Shown here in pieces: positions 26,592-35,509 of a stretch of DNA of 64,000 bases. The first letter of the stretch is position 1; every line of letters starts with the position of its first letter. Under the pieces are notes generated by a model. It was not told where the DNA came from, did no database searches, and saw only the letters and a list, made by a program, of their open reading frames with translations. The translations under genes were made by a program, and so were the position numbers. The stretch comes from Rhodococcoides fascians NBRC 12155 = LMG 3623 (GTDB taxonomy: Bacteria > Actinomycetota > Actinomycetes > Mycobacteriales > Mycobacteriaceae), in the NCBI RefSeq assembly GCF_001894785.1, contig NZ_BCWW01000016.1, positions 1-64,000 on the forward strand. Direction: 5' to 3'.

Positions 26592-27080
26592 ATGACCAAT
26601 CCCCTCTCACAGCCGGGCCGCCCAGGGCAAGGACTGCCGACGCCGCCGTCCGGTTGGCCCATCGGTTCCTACCCCACCTACGCCGAGGCGCAGCGCGCCG
26701 TCGATTTCCTCTCCGACGAGGAATTCTCGGTACAGGACGTCACCATCGTCGGCGTCGATCTGATGCAGGTCGAACGCGTCCTCGGCCGCCTCACCTGGCC
26801 CAAAGTTATTGGTGGAGGCATTGTTTCGGGAGCGTGGCTCGGGGTTTTCCTCGGCCTGGTCCTCGGCATCTTCAGCGAGAACATCTTCGGAGCTCTGCTC
26901 ATCGGCGTCGGCGGCGGCATCATCTTCGGTTTGATCTCGGCGTCCATTCCGTACGCGGCCACCAAGGGGCAGCGCGATTTCGCGTCGAGCATGCAGTTGG
27001 TCGCCGGACGTTACGACGTCATCTGCGAGCCTCGGACGGCGGAGAAAGCACGGGACCTGCTCGCCAAACTGTCGATTTGA
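26592..27080 (+). CDS. General stress protein 17M-like membrane protein (Rv1234-like)
   Basis: A 162-residue protein. An N-terminal soluble domain of the GSP17M type (GSYPTYAEAQRAVDFLSDEE, VQDVTIVGVDLMQVERV) is followed by a glycine-rich two-helix membrane hairpin (ILGIFSENIFGALLIG-like region) and a short C-terminal segment. It matches the position of Rv1234, just upstream of the lpqY-sugABC operon. The function is not established; family members are stress induced in Bacillus. Confidence 0.83.
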   Translation: MTNPLSQPGRPGQGLPTPPSGWPIGSYPTYAEAQRAVDFLSDEEFSVQDVTIVGVDLMQVERVLGRLTWPKVIGGGIVSGAWLGVFLGLVLGIFSENIFGALLIGVGGGIIFGLISASIPYAATKGQRDFASSMQLVAGRYDVICEPRTAEKARDLLAKLSI

Positions 27081-27228
27081 TCACAACGGTTGGACGACCA
27101 GGCAACCGACAGGTAACGGAATAGCCCCAAATCGCCCTCGAGGCCAGTGAGTTCGGTTACGTTTCTCTCGTGCACGGCAGTGCCGACACAAGGGCTGCGC
27201 GAGTAACCGAACGTACGGAGGCGGGACA

Positions 27229-28599
27229 GTGCCGAGACATCGTGGTCGTAGGCGTGGAAAAGCAACGAGGATAGGGGTGTTGGCGGCAGCGGCTCTGGTG
27301 ACGAGTCCGTTGCTCGCAGCGTGTGGTTCGTCGGACAGTTCGGTTCCGGTTCTGAGTTTCTACACTGCCGCAGACGGCGCAGAGCAGTACGCCGCTGCGG
27401 CACAGGTGTGTTCGGACGCCTCCAACGGCCGGTATCGGGTGGAGCAGCGAACACTGCCCAAGAGTGCCAACGATCAGCGCCTGCAGCTCGCGAGGCGTCT
27501 CGCCGGAAACGACAAGACGTTGGATCTGATGACGCTCGACGTCGTCTGGACCGCCGAATTCGCCGAGGCCGGATGGGCATTGCCCGTCCCGGACGACCTC
27601 TCGGCGAAGCTGCGCGACGGGTCCACCCTGGAAGGCCCGCTCGCCACCGCGGAATGGCAGGACCAGCTCTACGCCGTTCCGCTCAACTCCAACACCCAGT
27701 TGCTCTGGTACCGGCCCGACGAGGTGCCGGGCGGCACCCCGCCGCAGACGTGGGATCAGCTGATCGACGTGGCCGAGGCCAACGCGGCCGCCGGTAAGCC
27801 CGCTCAGATCGGTGTGCAGGCCAAGCAGTACGAGGGCTTCATGGTCTGGTTCAATTCGCTGCTCGAGAGCGCGGGTGGGTCGGTGGTCGCCGAAGACGGA
27901 ACGACGGTGACCCTCAACGACACTCCCGAGCACCGCGCCGCCACCGAGAAGGCCCTCGAGATCATCAAGCGGGTGGCCACGGCCGACGGCCGCGATCCAT
28001 CGGTCTCGCAGAGCGACGAGGCGACAGCTCGACTAGGCATGGAGTCGGGACGGATGGCCTTCCAGGTCAACTACCCGTTCGTGCTACCCGGCCTGAAGGA
28101 GAACGCCGTCGCCGGGGCAGTGTCGTTCCTCGATCTGGCGAATGTGCCTGCCGATCAGCAGGATGCACGCATCGCCGAGGTCTTCCGCAGTGCTCCGTAC
28201 CCCGAGGTGAACGCGGGGGAGCCCGCCAAGGTCACCATCGGCGGCTTCAACATCGGCGTCGCGAAGACCACTCAGCACGAGGACCTCGCCTGGGAAGCCG
28301 TCGAGTGCCTCACCAACCAGGAGAATCAGCGCAACAACGCCGTCAACGGCGGCGTGCCCCCGGTGCTGAAGTCGCTGTACTCCGATCCGGAGTTCCAGGC
28401 CGTCTATCCCGCATGGGAAGGGGTGCTCGGTTCCATCGAGTCCGCGGCAGTGCGGCCCGTTTCGCCTGCCTACCAGAGCATTTCGATTCTGTTGACCGAT
28501 GCCCTCAACCCGCCGCAGAACATCGATCCGGTTGCCGACGTGGACAAGCTCGCAGAACTGGTCAGCAAGGCCGTCAATTCCGAAGGGTTGATTCCATGA
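27229..28599 (+). CDS. lpqY: Trehalose-binding lipoprotein LpqY
   Basis: A 456-residue substrate-binding lipoprotein. The signal peptide ends in the lipobox LLAAC near residue 31, followed by GSSDSSVPVLSFYTAADGAE and a type-1 periplasmic-binding fold (YAVPLNSNTQLLWYRPDEVP, WNSLLES-like FNSLLESAGG). The mycobacterial LpqY captures trehalose released during mycolate transfer and passes it to SugA-SugB-SugC for recycling. The GTG start has GGAGGCGGG upstream. It overlaps sugA by 4 nt and heads a four-gene operon. Confidence 0.94.
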   Translation: MPRHRGRRRGKATRIGVLAAAALVTSPLLAACGSSDSSVPVLSFYTAADGAEQYAAAAQVCSDASNGRYRVEQRTLPKSANDQRLQLARRLAGNDKTLDLMTLDVVWTAEFAEAGWALPVPDDLSAKLRDGSTLEGPLATAEWQDQLYAVPLNSNTQLLWYRPDEVPGGTPPQTWDQLIDVAEANAAAGKPAQIGVQAKQYEGFMVWFNSLLESAGGSVVAEDGTTVTLNDTPEHRAATEKALEIIKRVATADGRDPSVSQSDEATARLGMESGRMAFQVNYPFVLPGLKENAVAGAVSFLDLANVPADQQDARIAEVFRSAPYPEVNAGEPAKVTIGGFNIGVAKTTQHEDLAWEAVECLTNQENQRNNAVNGGVPPVLKSLYSDPEFQAVYPAWEGVLGSIESAAVRPVSPAYQSISILLTDALNPPQNIDPVADVDKLAELVSKAVNSEGLIP

Positions 28600-29540
28600 G
28601 CGATCCCACCCAATCGCAGCCGCAGCCCGCCGATCGGCAGGCGGCTCTGAAGAACATCTCCGACGGTAAGAAAGCCGAACGACGCCTGGGATTGCTCCTC
28701 GTCGCACCCGCGGCGATCCTGATGCTCGCGGTCACCGGCTACCCGATCGTCTACGCCTTCTGGCTCAGTCTGCAGAAGTACAACCTCGCGTTCCCCGAGG
28801 ATCGCCAATTCGTCGGCATCTCCAACTACGTGACCGTGCTGTCCGACGGCTACTGGTGGACGGCATTCGGCGTCACCGCCGGCATCACGATCATCTCGGT
28901 GATCATCGAGTTCATCCTCGGTCTGGCAGTGGCTCTGGTCATGCACCGCACCATCTTCGGCCGCGGACTCGTCCGCACCGTGGTGCTCATTCCGTACGGC
29001 ATCGTGACCGTCGCCGCCGCGTACAGCTGGTACTACGCCTGGACCCCGGGCACCGGTTATCTCGCCAACCTGTTGCCCGACGGCAGCGCGCCACTCACCG
29101 AGCAGTTCCCGTCGCTCGCGATCGTGGTTCTGGCCGAGGTGTGGAAGACGACCCCGTTCATGGCTCTGCTGCTGCTGGCAGGCCTGGCTCTGGTGCCCGA
29201 CGATCTGCTCAAGGCCGCCGAGGTGGACGGAGCGGGTGGTTGGACGCGGCTGATGCGGATCACCATTCCGTTGATGAAGCCGGCAATTCTCGTCGCGGTG
29301 CTCTTCCGCACGCTCGACGCGTTCCGCATCTTCGACAACATCTACGTCCTTACCCGAGGGAGCAACGAGACAGGATCGGTGTCGATTCTCGGTTACAACA
29401 ACCTGTTCGGCGCGTTCAACCTCGGACTCGGGTCGGCGATCAGCATCCTGATCTTCTTCTGCGTCGCGATCATCGCGTTCGTGTTCATCAAGCTGTTCGG
29501 TGCCTCGGCACCGGGATCCGACGACGGAGGCCGCAAGTAA
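28596..29540 (+). CDS. sugA: Trehalose ABC transporter permease SugA
   Basis: A 314-residue MalF-type inner-membrane permease with six predicted helices, an N-terminal cytoplasmic stretch (to about residue 28) and the ATPase-coupling EAA loop [20 protein letters not shown]. It pairs with SugB to form the trehalose channel. ATG 28596 overlaps the lpqY stop; its own stop overlaps the sugB start by one base (TAATG), so translation is coupled along the operon. Confidence 0.94.
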   Translation: MSDPTQSQPQPADRQAALKNISDGKKAERRLGLLLVAPAAILMLAVTGYPIVYAFWLSLQKYNLAFPEDRQFVGISNYVTVLSDGYWWTAFGVTAGITIISVIIEFILGLAVALVMHRTIFGRGLVRTVVLIPYGIVTVAAAYSWYYAWTPGTGYLANLLPDGSAPLTEQFPSLAIVVLAEVWKTTPFMALLLLAGLALVPDDLLKAAEVDGAGGWTRLMRITIPLMKPAILVAVLFRTLDAFRIFDNIYVLTRGSNETGSVSILGYNNLFGAFNLGLGSAISILIFFCVAIIAFVFIKLFGASAPGSDDGGRK

Positions 29541-30373
29541 TGACCACTGTTACGCCTCGCAAGAAGGTCGGTTGGACGGTAGTCAACGTCCTCGTCCTCC
29601 TCTACGCGCTCGTTCCGTTGGCGTGGATCATCAGCCTGTCGTTCAAATCGACGGCCACGATCGCCGACGGAAAGTTCATCCCGCAGTCGTTCACCCTGGA
29701 GAACTACAAGGGCATCTTCTCCACCAACCAGTTCACCTCGGCGCTGGTGAACTCCATCGGAATCGGGTTGATCACCACGGTGATCGCCGTCGTGATCGGC
29801 ACCATGGCCGCGTATGCCGTTGCCCGGCTGGACTTTCCGGGCAAGAAGCTCCTGGTCGGTGCGGCTCTGCTCATCGCGATGTTCCCCCAGATCTCGCTGG
29901 TGACACCGCTGTTCGACATCTCGCGCTCGCTCGGGCTGTTCGACACCTGGCCGGGCCTGATCATTCCGTACATCACCTTCGCGTTGCCGTTGGCGATCTA
30001 CACGCTCTCGGCCTTCTTCCGCGAGATTCCGTGGGAGCTCGAAAAGGCAGCGAAGATGGACGGAGCAACGCCTGCACAGGCTTTCCGCAAGGTCATCGCC
30101 CCGCTGGCAGCACCGGGCATCGTCACCGCGTCGATCCTGGTCTTCATCTTCGCCTGGAACGACCTCCTGCTCGCCATCTCGCTGACGGCGACGGAACGTT
30201 CGGTCACCGTCCCGGCGGCCATCTCGCAGTTCACCGGTAGCTCTCAGTTCGAGGAGCCCACGGGATCGATCGCGGCAGCCGCCGTCGTCATCACGATCCC
30301 GATCATCATTTTCGTGCTCTTCTTCCAACGACGTATCGTGGCGGGCTTGACGTCCGGCGCAGTGAAGGGATAA
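29540..30373 (+). CDS. sugB: Trehalose ABC transporter permease SugB
   Basis: A 277-residue MalG-type permease. The first helix is [20 protein letters not shown], the coupling loop is [20 protein letters not shown], and the C-terminus ends [16 protein letters not shown], typical of MalG-like subunits. It partners SugA in the trehalose importer and lies 5 bp before sugC. Confidence 0.94.
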   Translation: MTTVTPRKKVGWTVVNVLVLLYALVPLAWIISLSFKSTATIADGKFIPQSFTLENYKGIFSTNQFTSALVNSIGIGLITTVIAVVIGTMAAYAVARLDFPGKKLLVGAALLIAMFPQISLVTPLFDISRSLGLFDTWPGLIIPYITFALPLAIYTLSAFFREIPWELEKAAKMDGATPAQAFRKVIAPLAAPGIVTASILVFIFAWNDLLLAISLTATERSVTVPAAISQFTGSSQFEEPTGSIAAAAVVITIPIIIFVLFFQRRIVAGLTSGAVKG

Positions 30374-30378
30374 CCGTC

Positions 30379-31548
30379 ATGGCCGAAATCGTTCTCGACA
30401 AAGTCACCAAGCTCTACCCGGACGGCGCCGCTGCCGTCAGCGACGTCGACATCACCATCGCCGACGGCGAATTCATCATCCTCGTCGGACCGTCCGGCTG
30501 CGGAAAGTCCACCACGCTCAACATGATCGCCGGGCTGGAGGACATCTCGTCGGGTGAGCTGCGGATCGCGGGGGAGCGCGTCAACGAGAAGGCACCGAAG
30601 GATCGCGACATCGCGATGGTGTTCCAGTCCTACGCGCTGTACCCGCACATGACGGTCCGGCAGAACATCGCGTTCCCGCTGACGCTCGCCAAGCTCTCCA
30701 AGACCGAGATCAACGACAAGGTCGAAGAGGCTGCCAAGATCCTCGATCTCAGTCAGCACCTCGACCGGAAGCCCGCCAACCTCTCCGGTGGTCAGCGACA
30801 GCGAGTTGCGATGGGACGCGCCATCGTTCGCACCCCCAAGGCCTTCCTGATGGACGAGCCGCTGTCCAACCTCGACGCCAAGCTGCGAGTCCAGACGCGC
30901 GCCGAGATCTCGCGGCTGCAGAAGCGCCTGGGCACCACCACCGTCTACGTCACGCACGATCAGACCGAGGCCATGACCCTCGGCGACCGCGTCGTGGTGT
31001 TGCGCGGCGGGCTCGTGCAGCAGATCGGTTCTCCGCAGGAGCTCTACGACAAGCCGCGAAACCTGTTCGTGGGCGGCTTCATCGGATCGCCCTCGATGAA
31101 TTTCGTTCCGGGACAGCTCACCTCGAACGGAGTGTCCACGGCCCTCGGCGACATCGAGATCCCGCTCGAGCGAATGGACGCGATCAAGGCCAAGAACCCG
31201 GGCCGCGAGGTGGTCGTCGGTATCCGTCCCGAGCACTTCGAGGACGCGGCACTGATCGACGGCTACCAGAAGATGAGCGGTGCCACCTTCACCGCAACCG
31301 TCGACGTGCTCGAGTCCATGGGCAGCGACAAGTACGTCTACTTCACGCTGAAGGGTGCCAAGGTCGAGTCCAGCGAACTCCAGGAGCTGGCCGCCGATGC
31401 CGGTATCGCTGATCTCGGTGGCGCACAGGTGGTTGCGCGTCTGGCAGCCGAATCCAAGGCCGCCGAGGGTGGTCAGGTGGAACTGTGGTTCGACCCGGGC
31501 AAGATCTCGGTGTTCGACCAGGCGTCGGGTGCGAACCTGACAATCTGA
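30379..31548 (+). CDS. sugC: Trehalose ABC transporter ATP-binding protein SugC
   Basis: A 389-residue MalK/UgpC-type ATPase: Walker [10 protein letters not shown] (37-45), signature [14 protein letters not shown], Walker [14 protein letters not shown]-loop [10 protein letters not shown], and a C-terminal regulatory OB-fold ([14 protein letters not shown]). It powers the LpqY-SugA-SugB trehalose uptake system. ATG 30379 has GAAGGGA upstream. The second copy of the family 1 palindrome begins 12 bp after the stop. Confidence 0.94.
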   Translation: MAEIVLDKVTKLYPDGAAAVSDVDITIADGEFIILVGPSGCGKSTTLNMIAGLEDISSGELRIAGERVNEKAPKDRDIAMVFQSYALYPHMTVRQNIAFPLTLAKLSKTEINDKVEEAAKILDLSQHLDRKPANLSGGQRQRVAMGRAIVRTPKAFLMDEPLSNLDAKLRVQTRAEISRLQKRLGTTTVYVTHDQTEAMTLGDRVVVLRGGLVQQIGSPQELYDKPRNLFVGGFIGSPSMNFVPGQLTSNGVSTALGDIEIPLERMDAIKAKNPGREVVVGIRPEHFEDAALIDGYQKMSGATFTATVDVLESMGSDKYVYFTLKGAKVESSELQELAADAGIADLGGAQVVARLAAESKAAEGGQVELWFDPGKISVFDQASGANLTI

Positions 31549-31560
31549 GCGGCTGCGCCG

Positions 31561-31617
31561 CATGTGAGCGGAACTTCGTAGCCCACTACGAAGTTCCACT
31601 CACATGCCGCAGGCTCT
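31561..31617. repeat. Dispersed palindromic element, family 1, copy 2
   Basis: A 46-bp palindrome at 31561-31606: 21-bp arms (CATGTGAGCGGAA + CTTCGTAG), loop CCCA, one mismatch. The flank CCGCAGGCTCT (31607-31617) is the reverse complement of the flank of copy 1, so the copies are in opposite orientation. It lies between convergent sugC and the MFS gene, and its last bases overlap the MFS stop codon. Confidence 0.85.
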
Positions 31618-33052
31618 ACAGTGGCACGTTCGACGTGGTGTTCGGTTCGGACTCGGCAACCCGCACCGATTGCCGCGCTGCCGGGGTGCTTCTGATGGCC
31701 AGGGCTGCCGCAGCGACGACGGCGCAGGCCACGGCACCGGCGACGAAGGCTGCGGTGTACGCGCTCTCGCGGGCCACGTTTGTGCCGTCGATGGTGAACA
31801 TCGCAAGCACGGTGGACAATGACGCACTCGCGATCGACGTGCCGACGGTGCGCACGATCGAGTTGACGCTGTTGGCCACGCCGGTGTCCGCCGCGCTGAC
31901 CTCGGCCATGAGCAGGTTGGGCAGGGCCGCGAACGCGAGGCTGACGAACGTGTTGATGACGATGCCCGCGGTGATGAGCTGCCAGGTGTGATCATGGGCC
32001 ACCGCGACGAACGCAAATCCGAGAACGCCGATCACCGCACCGCCGACGAGGACTCGGCGCGGCCCGAACGATCCGATGAGGCGACCGCTGATCACCGCGG
32101 CCACCACTCCTACCGCTGCACCGGGCAGCAGGTACACGACACTCGCTTCGAGAACGTTGGCGGTGAATCCGTAGCCGGCGACGGCACGTGGGGTCTGCAC
32201 GAAGTAGGAGCAGGCCAGGAAGTTGGCGAACATTCCGACGCCGACGAACAGGGTGGCGACGTTGGTGGCCAGCAGGGGCCCGTGAGTGAGCATGCGGGGT
32301 GCGACGAGCGGGGCATCGATGCGTTTCTCGAAGATCCACCAGACTGTTCCCAGCAGCACGCCCGCGACAGCGCATCCGATGGTGGCCACCGAACCCCAGC
32401 CCCACGTGCGGCCCTGGGTGAGGGCCAGGAACAGCAGCAGGAGTGTGCCCGCCAGAAGCACGGCACCCCACCAGTCGACCGACCCGCTGCCGCTACGCGG
32501 TCGGGCCGGGACACCGAACCACGCGATGCCGAGTGCAACCACGACGATGGCGACGGTGAGCCAGAAGACGCGGTGGTAGTCGGCACCGTTGGCCGTGAGC
32601 AGCCCCGTCAGCACCAATCCGAATCCGCCGCCCACGCCGAGAGTGCCGGACAGGATCGACATCGAGCCGACGAGTGCGCGCGGTGGCATCTCGTCGCGCA
32701 ACACCGCCAGGGCGATGGGGAACAGGGCGTACGAGACGCCCTGCAGAATGCGGCCCACCAGCAGCCAGGTCAGTGAATCGGTCAAAGCTGCCAGCATCGA
32801 CCCGGCCAGCACGACGGTCAGGACGCCGATGAGCACGGGGCGTTTGCCGTGCAGGTCGGCGAGTCGGCCGATGACGGGAGTGGCGATGACCGCGGCCAAC
32901 AGATTCGCCGTCAGTACCCACCCGGCAGCGGTGGTGCTGACGCCCAGTTGGGTGCCGATGGTGCCCACGATGGGAACGACCATCGTCTGCAGGACGGCGA
33001 GGGTCATGACGATGAAACAGAGTCCTGGCAGCAGCGTGCGGCGGGTGGACAT
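31616..33052 (-). CDS. MFS drug:H+ antiporter-2 (DHA2/EmrB-QacA type) transporter
   Basis: A 478-residue membrane protein with about 14 hydrophobic helices. Family motifs: motif A-like GRLADLHGKRPVLIG between helices 2 and 3, GRILQGVSYALFPIALAVLRD (motif B) and LSGTLGVGGGFGLVLTG (motif C of antiporters). It probably exports a drug or toxic metabolite. ATG 33052 has a GAGGTAG stretch upstream. The upstream gap 33067-33132 is unusually AT-rich and holds a 10-bp palindrome. No regulator is adjacent. Confidence 0.9.
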   Translation of the reverse strand: MSTRRTLLPGLCFIVMTLAVLQTMVVPIVGTIGTQLGVSTTAAGWVLTANLLAAVIATPVIGRLADLHGKRPVLIGVLTVVLAGSMLAALTDSLTWLLVGRILQGVSYALFPIALAVLRDEMPPRALVGSMSILSGTLGVGGGFGLVLTGLLTANGADYHRVFWLTVAIVVVALGIAWFGVPARPRSGSGSVDWWGAVLLAGTLLLLFLALTQGRTWGWGSVATIGCAVAGVLLGTVWWIFEKRIDAPLVAPRMLTHGPLLATNVATLFVGVGMFANFLACSYFVQTPRAVAGYGFTANVLEASVVYLLPGAAVGVVAAVISGRLIGSFGPRRVLVGGAVIGVLGFAFVAVAHDHTWQLITAGIVINTFVSLAFAALPNLLMAEVSAADTGVANSVNSIVRTVGTSIASASLSTVLAMFTIDGTNVARESAYTAAFVAGAVACAVVAAAALAIRSTPAARQSVRVAESEPNTTSNVPL

Positions 33053-33121
33053 GGAAGAGCTACCTCGTTACCTATGACAACCGAAAATACGAACCGATCG
33101 AACTAAATTGTTGAACGCATC

Positions 33122-33131
33122 TAATTAATTA
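33122..33131. promoter_or_regulatory. AT-rich palindrome upstream of the MFS gene
   Basis: TAATTAATTA, a perfect 10-bp palindrome inside a strikingly AT-rich stretch (33067-33132), 70 bp upstream of the MFS start. A promoter element or regulator site is possible; no family-specific motif was recognised. Confidence 0.3.
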
Positions 33132-33176
33132 TCGGGTACCGGTTTCCCCAGTGTGAGTCGAGGTGCCTCGGACGAG

Positions 33177-34040
33177 CTACTGCGCCCGGTTGGGCTTCCC
33201 CAGGGCCTTCTGCCGGAGTTCACTGACGATCTCGTCGTTCCAGACGTGCTCGCGCACCAACCGATAGCGCTCACGGCTCATCCACAGATAGGCCTCGGCA
33301 TCGGTGCGGTCCTCGAGAATCTCGGCCGCCCGGACCATGCGGACCACCGGCAGGTACTCCTCACCGAACCAGCGTCGTGCGACCGTTCCGCGGTCGACGA
33401 ACTCCCCGAGTTCTTGCATCAGCCGAAATCCCCAGGCCTCCACCGACTCGCTCAGCTGCGCGTAATCGAACGGGTCGGTGACCTGTACCGCCTCGCGTGC
33501 GCGTCCCACCAGGGGCACCCGACTCAGGAAGATGCGGCGATGATCCTTGATCAACAGATCGCCGCGCCGGGTGATGCCCTCGGGGGAGATACGCGTGATG
33601 ATCTCGGTGACGACGGCGTCGATCGTCGTGCGATGCATCGCGAACGCAATCGACACCCGGTGATGCCCGTCGACGACGAAGTGCATGCCGCCGATGCGAT
33701 ACACCTGGATCGGCGGCATCGCTTCACCGCGGCGCTGCGCCGCCGCCAACCGCTGCCAGCGTTCCCTGATCCGCGCCGAGGTCGGCCTGAAGAACCTGTC
33801 GAAGTCGCGGGTGCGGTCGACACTTCCGACGATGGTCTCGACGCGAATGACCTGCAGACCCAGGTGCCGTTCACCGACCTTGCCGAGGGCAGCAACCACT
33901 TCGTCGAACGGCAGGATGGTGTTGACGTCGTCGGGTTGACGCCGCAGCCACCCGACGAGTCTCGCCACGTCGGCGCGTCGACGCTGGCGGGTGAAGTCGT
34001 TCTCCGCGTCGGCGGCCGGAAATCCGGTGTCACGTGCCAT
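33177..34040 (-). CDS. ParB-like-domain protein of unknown function
   Basis: A 287-residue soluble protein. The centre contains a ParB/sulfiredoxin-type motif: PPIQVYRIGGMHFVVDGHHR (residues 109-128) followed by VSIAFAMHRTTIDAVVTEI. This is the nucleotide-binding signature of the ParB N-terminal fold. There is no helix-turn-helix or parS-binding region like that of chromosomal ParB, so it is not the segregation protein. The rest is Arg-rich and charged. ATG 34040 overlaps the upstream metallophosphoesterase gene by 11 nt, which suggests the two products work together. An enzymatic (CTPase or phosphotransfer) role is only a guess. Confidence 0.65.
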   Translation of the reverse strand: MARDTGFPAADAENDFTRQRRRADVARLVGWLRRQPDDVNTILPFDEVVAALGKVGERHLGLQVIRVETIVGSVDRTRDFDRFFRPTSARIRERWQRLAAAQRRGEAMPPIQVYRIGGMHFVVDGHHRVSIAFAMHRTTIDAVVTEIITRISPEGITRRGDLLIKDHRRIFLSRVPLVGRAREAVQVTDPFDYAQLSESVEAWGFRLMQELGEFVDRGTVARRWFGEEYLPVVRMVRAAEILEDRTDAEAYLWMSRERYRLVREHVWNDEIVSELRQKALGKPNRAQ

Positions 34041-34746
34041 GTCTGCGCCTCACGATCCTCGGTGCTTCGACGTGCTGTCGCTGCCCACCCGGTTCGACGT
34101 CGAGCAGGGTGTATCCGACGGTGTTGATCACCGCCGCCCCGTGCAGGGCCAGATCGTCCGGGGTGTGGCCGTGTGGATGAATGTGGCCGTGCAACAACAA
34201 CTGTGGGGAGAGCCGACGCGTCACCTCGTCCAGGCAGTCGAAGCCGACGTGTGCCGGGTCGGTGTCGTCGCCGACTCCGAGGGGTGGGCTGTGAGTGAGC
34301 AGAATGTCCACCGGCCGTACGTCCTTGCGGACGTTGCGATTCCACGCGAATGTTCGAGTGAGGGTGCGTGAGCGTCTGCGCTGCTGACGTTGCGTCCATT
34401 GATTGGGTCCGCCGTTGTAGCGGATCGACCCGCCGAGACCGGCGATACGCAGACCGGCAGCGGACACGATCCGCCGGTCGACGTTGATCGCACCCACCGG
34501 CCCCGGCCAGGTGGCAGGCAGCCCGGCGCGCATCCAGCCGGCCTTCCCGGCCGAATAACCCGTCAGGTCCGCGTCGTGATTGCCGGGCACGAACACGCAC
34601 GGAGCGTTCAACGCATCGGTCAGATACTCGAGGTAATCGAACGGAAGGTCGCCCGCGCCGAGAATCAGATCGACGCCGAGCGACTTCACCTGCGGACTCC
34701 ACAGAGATTCGATCGTTTCGTCGGACACAGCGAGAACGGATACCAC
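34030..34746 (-). CDS. Calcineurin-like metallophosphoesterase with altered first metal motif
   Basis: A 238-residue protein with most of the metallophosphoesterase metal motifs: GAGD (residues 30-33), PGNHD (54-58), LTHSPPLG and HGHIHPHGH. The first motif, usually Asp-x-His, reads SDET (Asp9-Glu10-Thr11), so the usual first His ligand is missing. It could act with a changed metal site or have reduced activity. I chose the GTG at 34746, where the beta-strand VVSVLAVSD begins; a GTG six codons upstream is also possible. Coupled to the ParB-like gene by an 11-nt overlap and divergent from the SUFU-domain gene. Confidence 0.8.
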   Translation of the reverse strand: MVSVLAVSDETIESLWSPQVKSLGVDLILGAGDLPFDYLEYLTDALNAPCVFVPGNHDADLTGYSAGKAGWMRAGLPATWPGPVGAINVDRRIVSAAGLRIAGLGGSIRYNGGPNQWTQRQQRRRSRTLTRTFAWNRNVRKDVRPVDILLTHSPPLGVGDDTDPAHVGFDCLDEVTRRLSPQLLLHGHIHPHGHTPDDLALHGAAVINTVGYTLLDVEPGGQRQHVEAPRIVRRRHGT

Positions 34747-34825
34747 GGGTACGACGGTACCCACCTCGTCCGCGGTGGCACCTCCGAACGGACTTCTCGG
34801 GCACCGGTGGTGTTGGATGGGTCTC

Positions 34826-35410
34826 GTGAGCGAGAGTGTCATTACCGCGGTACGCGCACACCTGGTGACCGAGATCGGCGACGACAACCCGTCGTCCGCG
34901 TCCGTGACGTTCCTCGGCCTGGAGTCACTGGACGTGCTGCGATTCGGAGCGGACTCCGAGGTGGTGCGGTACGTCAGCCTCGGCTGCTCGCGTCATCCCA
35001 TGGCAGACCCGAACGACATGGTCGCCGATCCGTCCCGTGGCCCTCGCGCCGAACTGGTACTGACCCTTCGCGGTGGCGCAGGCGTGGCGTCGGGCGTCCA
35101 CAAGAGCTTGGCCGTGCTCGCGGCCTCGCCTGCGGTGGAGGGCGTCGTGCTGGTGGAGGACGCCCTGCTCGATCTCGGTGAGCCGCTGTGGACCAACGCG
35201 CCGTTCACGGCCGTGCTGCTCGGGCCGAGCGACATTGCGGACCTGCCGCTGCCGGAGCCTTTCGATCCGGTTCATTTCTTCGCCGCGGTGCCGTTGACCG
35301 GAACCGAGGCCGCCTGGGTGCGGTTACGCGGGGCGGATGCGTTGCGCGAGGCCTGGAAGGAAGCGGGGATCGACGTTCGAGACCCCAACCGGTCCGCAGC
35401 CAGCCTCTGA
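34826..35410 (+). CDS. Suppressor-of-fused (SUFU) domain protein
   Basis: A 194-residue soluble protein resembling the bacterial SUFU/YqjF domain: VRYVSLGCSRHPMADP, RAELVLTLRGG, DALLDLGEPLW and HFFAAVPLTGTEAAWVRLRG. In bacteria these proteins often sit in toxin-immunity or unknown settings; none is obvious here. GTG 34826 is preceded by GGATGGG; ATG 34817 is an alternative. The convergent corA gene and a shared hairpin follow. Assignment is by pattern memory, so moderate. Confidence 0.65.
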   Translation: MSESVITAVRAHLVTEIGDDNPSSASVTFLGLESLDVLRFGADSEVVRYVSLGCSRHPMADPNDMVADPSRGPRAELVLTLRGGAGVASGVHKSLAVLAASPAVEGVVLVEDALLDLGEPLWTNAPFTAVLLGPSDIADLPLPEPFDPVHFFAAVPLTGTEAAWVRLRGADALREAWKEAGIDVRDPNRSAASL

Positions 35411-35475
35411 TCGGGCGCTCCTGCGCACAGGGTGTCGACTTCCGGTGGCTACCCGCTTCTGTCGGAGTTCGTCCC

Positions 35476-35509
35476 TGGCTGTAGATCTCCGGCGCAGGAT
35501 CTACAGCCA
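35476..35509. terminator. Bidirectional hairpin between SUFU gene and corA
   Basis: A perfect 12-bp stem (TGGCTGTAGATC and its complement) with a 10-nt loop. It includes the corA stop codon (35501-35503), and is followed on the plus strand by GTTGTTCTTG. It lies between convergent genes. Confidence 0.7.

Noticed and set aside
28856-30373. Long plus-strand open frame reading through sugA into sugB
   Set aside because: The first part is an out-of-frame shadow of sugA with Arg/His-rich composition; the real sugB starts at 29540.
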